From an uncultured Treponema sp. (GTDB lineage: Bacteria; Spirochaetota; Spirochaetia; Treponematales; Treponemataceae): a stretch of 8,186 nucleotides of DNA. Under the pieces are notes generated by a model that was not told the DNA's origin, searched no databases, and saw nothing but the letters and a program-made list of their open reading frames with translations. A program made the position numbers and the translations under genes. The DNA is taken from positions 1 to 8,186 of the forward strand of contig CALGGS010000054.1 of NCBI GenBank assembly GCA_937915735.1. Direction: 5' to 3'. This document shows positions 4,878-8,186 of this stretch, in pieces; positions within the stretch are counted from its first letter, which is position 1; every line of letters begins with the position of its first letter.

Positions 4878-6551
4878 ATGAATTTATACGCAGATTTTGT
4901 AGAAAACGGAACGGTTTACACTAATTACGAGGATTTAAAAAAGAATTTTAAGATTAAACTCCCGGAGAATTTCAATTTTTCTTACGATGTAGTCGATAAA
5001 TACGAAAAATTAGAGCCAAAAAAACGAGCACTCGTCTGGTGCGATGACACGGGACTTGAAAAAATCTTTACTTTTGAAGACATTGCCCGCGAAAGCCGAA
5101 GAACGGCAAACTACCTTGTTTCAAAGGGAATCAAAAAGGGTGACGCCGTAATGCTTATTTTGCGGCGAAAATACGAATTCTGGTTTTTTATTACGGCTTT
5201 GCACAGAATCGGGGCGATTGCAGTTCCTGCGACAAACCAGCTTTTGCAAAAAGACATCGAATACAGAACGAATGCCGCCCAAATCAAAATGATTGTCTCT
5301 TACGACGACACGATTCAGGACGAAATTGAAAAGGCATTGCCTGCATCCCCAAGCGTAAAGGCTCTCGTAACTGTAGGAAGCGAAAGAAAGGGCTGGATTT
5401 CTTATCAGGACGAAATCTCTTCATTTACAACGGATTTTCCTCGCCCGACAGGAGAAAAAGCCACAAAAAATGACGATGTAATGCTTTTGTACTTCACTTC
5501 GGGAACTTCAGGCTACCCAAAAATGGTTCAACACAATTTTGCATATCCTCTTGGTCACATCGTAACGGCAAAATACTGGCAGAATGTGCTTGACGACGGA
5601 CTTCATTTGACTGTTGCAGAAACTGGCTGGGCAAAATCTGTCTGGGGAAAGCTTTACGGCCAGTGGATTTGCGGAAGCGCCGTTTTTGTCTACGACATGA
5701 TTCAGTTTAAGCCAGGCGTTCTTCTTAAAAAAATCGAGCAGTACAAGGTAACGACCTTCTGTGCTCCGCCAACGGTTTACAACTATCTTGTCCGCGCCGA
5801 CATCAAAAAATTTGACTTGTCATCTCTAAAATATCTCGTGACGGCTGGAGAAGCTTTGAATCCTGAGGTTTACAACAAGGTTTATGAAGCGACAGGCTTA
5901 AAAATGTTCGAGGCTTACGGCCAGACAGAAGCCACGGTTATGGTCGGAAACTTTCCCGGAATGGAGCCAAAACCAGGCTCAATGGGAAAAGCCGCTCCTG
6001 GATATGATGTTACTATCGTTCGAGAAGACGGCTCAAAGTGCGACCCAATGGAACAAGGCTCAATCGTTGTAAACCTTGAAAAGGGCCGTCCTTTCGGTCT
6101 TTTTACAGGCTACTATCACGATGACGAAAAAACAAAATCTGTCTTTGCAAACAATAAATATTTAACCGGGGACACCGCCTACTATGACGAAGACGGCTAC
6201 ATTTGGTTCATCGGGCGTGATGACGATGTAATCAAAAGCTCAGGCTACCGTGTCTCACCGTTTGAAATCGAAAGCATTTTACAGGAGCATCCTGCCGTTC
6301 TTGAATGTGCCGTCACGGGAGTGCCCGACCCACGGCGCGGACAGGCAATCAAGGCGACTATCGTATTGACAAAGCTCTACGAGGCAAGCGAACAGCTGAG
6401 AATCTCAATCCTCGACTGGATGAAAGAAAAAACCGCAACCTACAAGCACCCGAGAATCATCGAGTTCGTAAAGGAGCTTCCAAAAACGATTTCAGGCAAA
6501 ATCCGCCGCGTAGAAATCCGTGAGAACGACGAAAAAGGAAGTGGGGAGTAG
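4878..6551 (+). CDS. AMP-forming acyl-CoA synthetase, medium-chain/aryl type
   Basis: 557 residues, the normal length for this ANL-superfamily enzyme. It activates a carboxylate with ATP to an acyl-adenylate and transfers it to CoA, releasing AMP and PPi; expected in the cytosol. Motifs are complete: the phosphate loop YFTSGTSGYPKMVQH (205-219), the adenine motif EAYGQTEAT (345-353), TGD (430-432) with GYIWFIGRDDDVIKSSGYRVSP (440-461) containing the hinge and CoA-side region, and PKTISGKIRR (535-544) with the adenylation lysine Lys541. ETGWAKSVWGKLYGQW (248-263) closely resembles medium-chain (ACSM-type) synthetases. The aromatic pair of acetyl-CoA synthetases (WWQTE) is replaced by AYGQTE, so a substrate larger than acetate is likely; which one is not visible. 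It has its own promoter 69 nt after the DUF4954 gene and converges on the ASKHA gene. Confidence 0.9.
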   Translation: MNLYADFVENGTVYTNYEDLKKNFKIKLPENFNFSYDVVDKYEKLEPKKRALVWCDDTGLEKIFTFEDIARESRRTANYLVSKGIKKGDAVMLILRRKYEFWFFITALHRIGAIAVPATNQLLQKDIEYRTNAAQIKMIVSYDDTIQDEIEKALPASPSVKALVTVGSERKGWISYQDEISSFTTDFPRPTGEKATKNDDVMLLYFTSGTSGYPKMVQHNFAYPLGHIVTAKYWQNVLDDGLHLTVAETGWAKSVWGKLYGQWICGSAVFVYDMIQFKPGVLLKKIEQYKVTTFCAPPTVYNYLVRADIKKFDLSSLKYLVTAGEALNPEVYNKVYEATGLKMFEAYGQTEATVMVGNFPGMEPKPGSMGKAAPGYDVTIVREDGSKCDPMEQGSIVVNLEKGRPFGLFTGYYHDDEKTKSVFANNKYLTGDTAYYDEDGYIWFIGRDDDVIKSSGYRVSPFEIESILQEHPAVLECAVTGVPDPRRGQAIKATIVLTKLYEASEQLRISILDWMKEKTATYKHPRIIEFVKELPKTISGKIRRVEIRENDEKGSGE

Positions 6552-6580
6552 ACCGCTCCGTTCACAATGAGATGTTCTGC

Positions 6581-6626
6581 ATTAAGGGTATCTCTAAAAA
6601 TTGCAATTTTTAGAGGTTCCCTTAAT
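6581..6626. terminator. 46-nt palindrome between convergent genes, possible bidirectional terminator
   Basis: Arms 6581-6603 and 6604-6626 pair along their full length with one T-T mismatch and one G-U pair. The core CTCTAAAAATTG / CAATTTTTAGAG is perfect, and the outer ATTAAGGG / CCCTTAAT is perfect. It begins one base after the stop codon of the minus-strand ASKHA gene and 30 nt after the stop of the acyl-CoA synthetase, the usual place for a shared terminator. There is no free T-run after the stem, so termination would have to use the inner A5/T5 hairpin, or the palindrome may be a dispersed repeat. Confidence 0.55.
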
Positions 6627-8060
6627 TTAAAAATCTATCGCCTTTAAGAAGCGCTCCTGGAACTCAGGAATGCCCGCCAGATTTATCTGAACGGATTTTT
6701 TTGCGATTGCGCGGGCCTTTTCCCGAAGGACATTTGAAAAAAGCAATGCACTTGCGCCAGACAAAGAAGCGTTTCCGAGCTGAACAGTGCGTTTTTCAAG
6801 CTCGTTTGGCAAAAGCCCGATTGATGTCGCTTCTTCGAGATTTATTTTTGAGCCGAAGCCTCCTGCAATGCAGAAGACAGGCGTTTCTGTCGTGTGTTCA
6901 AGCAAGAATTCAAGACCGGTTTTAACGGCGGCCTTCGCAAGCTGCAAATTCCTGACATCCTGATGAGAAAGATAAACTGCCGGAGTCAGCTCTATGCAGG
7001 CAGTTCCGTCACCAAGTTTTGATTTTTCACGGATAATTGCCCCGCTTTTGTCGATATATTTATTTTTAAGCATGACGGCCGCCGCACTGATAAGGCCAGT
7101 TCCGCAAAGCCCGCAGGGAGTTTTGTCGCCGATTGTGTGGCAGACAAGCTTGTCGCCGTCATAAGTGATTTTGTCGATTGCTCCTTCGATTGAAGGCATA
7201 CCACAGCTGATGTTCGCTCCCTCAAAAGCAGGTCCTGAAGCGGCTGAAGTGCAGAGGATTCTGCCTTTTTTTTCGGGTGTGTCAGGAACATAAAGACAAA
7301 GCTCGCTGTTTGTTCCGATATCTGCAAGAAGAAGAGGAGCCTTTACCTTTGACTCGCCCGGTTTTAAAGCCGCATCCTTTGCATCAGGAACAGGGAAGCC
7401 TGCCGCAACCATTGAGCATACGGCGTCAGCGCCAATAAAAGAGCCGATACAAGGCGGAATGTAAACCTCCGTATCCGGAGCAATTACGCTAGAATCAAAA
7501 AGACTCAAAAGTTCCGGAGTCGGTTTGTCAAGTACGGTACAGAATTCATAAACAAGCCCGTCACGGATTTTAGCCCAAGTTGTCGTGGTATCAAAAAGAG
7601 TTGCCGGCTGAAAGGGAGCGGCTGCCATATTCGCGACGCTGGTTGCGCACAAAAACGAGAGCATCGTGGTGTTTCCGGTGATAACGATTGACTCAACCTT
7701 TGCCCTGTAACCCCGCGGAAGCCGCTCATTTGCCTCCAGAAGAGCTTTTGTGAACATTTTTTCGAGTTGGCTTACGATACAATAATGCAGGGCTGAGTTA
7801 CCGGTCTCAACTACGGAAGAAGAACCTGTAAGAGGCGGACGCACTGCAAATGCAATCCGGCGAATAATGTCATAGCCATAGCGAACCTGATTGTTTTTTT
7901 CGGCGACAGTTACCAAATGCTTTCGTTTTGACAAAGCCCAAACACTTACCGCAATAGTCGTAGTTCCGATGTCAACGGCAATTCCCAGTGAAGCTGGAGA
8001 ACCTTCGTTTTCAACCTGTTCTGGAATTTTTGGCATTTCACCTTCTGTTACAATCTGCAT
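6627..8060 (-). CDS. ASKHA/DUF4445 ATPase, RACo-like corrinoid-protein activator without ferredoxin domain
   Basis: 477 residues, probably cytosolic. The family includes RACo and RamA, which use ATP to drive reduction of cob(II)alamin in corrinoid methyltransferase systems. Visible ASKHA blocks are phosphate-1 DIGTTTIA (30-37), ITGNTTM (127-133), PPCIGSFIGAD (202-212), phosphate-2 LLADIGTNSEL (244-254), SAASGPAFEGANISCGM (272-288), CGLCGTGLI (316-324), QDVRNLQLAKAAV (367-379) and AGGFG (399-403). Typical members have roughly 600 residues with an N-terminal [2Fe-2S] ferredoxin domain. Here only about 24 residues precede the ATPase core, and 8061-8186 encodes no such domain. The ATG at 8060 is preceded by AGGA at 8068-8071; Met9 is an alternative start. 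No corrinoid methyltransferase gene is in view, so the target is unknown. It could instead be a regulatory or 2-hydroxyacyl-dehydratase-activator-like ATPase, but the blocks favour DUF4445. Confidence 0.85.
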   Translation of the reverse strand: MQIVTEGEMPKIPEQVENEGSPASLGIAVDIGTTTIAVSVWALSKRKHLVTVAEKNNQVRYGYDIIRRIAFAVRPPLTGSSSVVETGNSALHYCIVSQLEKMFTKALLEANERLPRGYRAKVESIVITGNTTMLSFLCATSVANMAAAPFQPATLFDTTTTWAKIRDGLVYEFCTVLDKPTPELLSLFDSSVIAPDTEVYIPPCIGSFIGADAVCSMVAAGFPVPDAKDAALKPGESKVKAPLLLADIGTNSELCLYVPDTPEKKGRILCTSAASGPAFEGANISCGMPSIEGAIDKITYDGDKLVCHTIGDKTPCGLCGTGLISAAAVMLKNKYIDKSGAIIREKSKLGDGTACIELTPAVYLSHQDVRNLQLAKAAVKTGLEFLLEHTTETPVFCIAGGFGSKINLEEATSIGLLPNELEKRTVQLGNASLSGASALLFSNVLREKARAIAKKSVQINLAGIPEFQERFLKAIDF

Positions 8061-8067
8061 CGCTATG

Positions 8068-8071
8068 TCCT
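8068..8071 (-). promoter_or_regulatory. ribosome binding site of the ASKHA gene
   Basis: AGGA on the minus strand, seven bases before the ATG at 8058-8060. It supports the first Met over Met9, which has no purine stretch at a suitable distance. Confidence 0.6.
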
Positions 8072-8096
8072 AAAAATTTAAAATCTTTTTTATGTA

Positions 8097-8125
8097 ATGA
8101 TACAATGAGAAAAAGGATTTTTCAA
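8097..8125 (-). promoter_or_regulatory. sigma70-type promoter of the ASKHA gene
   Basis: On the minus strand TTGAAA (8120-8125), a 17-bp spacer, and TATCAT (8097-8102). The expected start is near 8090, giving a leader of about 30 nt that contains the AGGA ribosome site. The match is good (5 of 6 at -10, 4-5 of 6 at -35), so the gene probably begins its own transcript rather than being read from upstream. Confidence 0.65.
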
Positions 8126-8186
8126 CTTTTATTTACCCCAAATGTCGACTTTCGTCACTCACAACAAAATTATGTTTAAAATCGAA

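Noticed and set aside
7988..8179. 63-codon plus-strand frame spanning the ASKHA promoter
   Set aside because: It overlaps the ASKHA start, ribosome site and promoter, and lacks a ribosome site or recognisable content.

Overview
The window looks like a chromosomal segment of a host-associated, anaerobic Treponema-type spirochaete. This is inferred from four things: a DUF4954 left-handed beta-helix protein (a family I know mainly from treponemes and Bacteroidetes), a SufC-type Fe-S assembly ATPase, small signal-peptide-bearing envelope proteins, and moderately A+T-rich DNA with A/T-rich intergenic spacers. The standard genetic code fits, and no rRNA, tRNA, CRISPR or complete insertion sequence was seen.

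Layout. From 49 to 1600 (minus strand) lies a two-gene envelope operon: a cysteine-poor thioredoxin-fold lipoprotein with a helical, TPR-like C-terminal half, overlapping by 8 bases a small secreted beta-rich protein that is probably an outer-membrane barrel. From 1600 to 1867 is a divergent intergenic region. It holds a sigma70-type promoter facing each way. Between them sits a compact inverted-repeat element (about 1659-1829) with two oppositely oriented 28-nt hairpin units whose stems differ only by compensated base pairs. From 1868 to 4808 (plus strand) are sufC and, 19 nt later, the DUF4954 gene, a likely two-gene operon. From 4878 to 6551 (plus strand) is an AMP-forming acyl-CoA synthetase with its own extended -10 promoter. 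From 6581 to 6626 is a 46-nt near-perfect palindrome between convergent genes. From 6627 to 8060 (minus strand) is an ASKHA/DUF4445 ATPase of the corrinoid-activator (RACo) type that lacks the usual N-terminal ferredoxin domain; its promoter lies at 8097-8125.

How the parts fit. No single pathway links all six genes. SufC normally powers the SufBCD Fe-S scaffold, but neither sufB nor sufD is beside it here; instead it is co-directional with a beta-helix protein of unknown role. The acyl-CoA synthetase and the RACo-like ATPase are both enzymes of anaerobic carbon metabolism but are convergently transcribed, so no co-regulation is implied. The points most worth a second look are the sufC promoter, which predicts a leaderless transcript; the sufC-DUF4954 pairing; the covarying hairpin element between the divergent promoters; the RACo-like protein without its electron-transfer domain; and the thioredoxin-fold lipoprotein without redox cysteines. 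None of these is proven novel from sequence alone.
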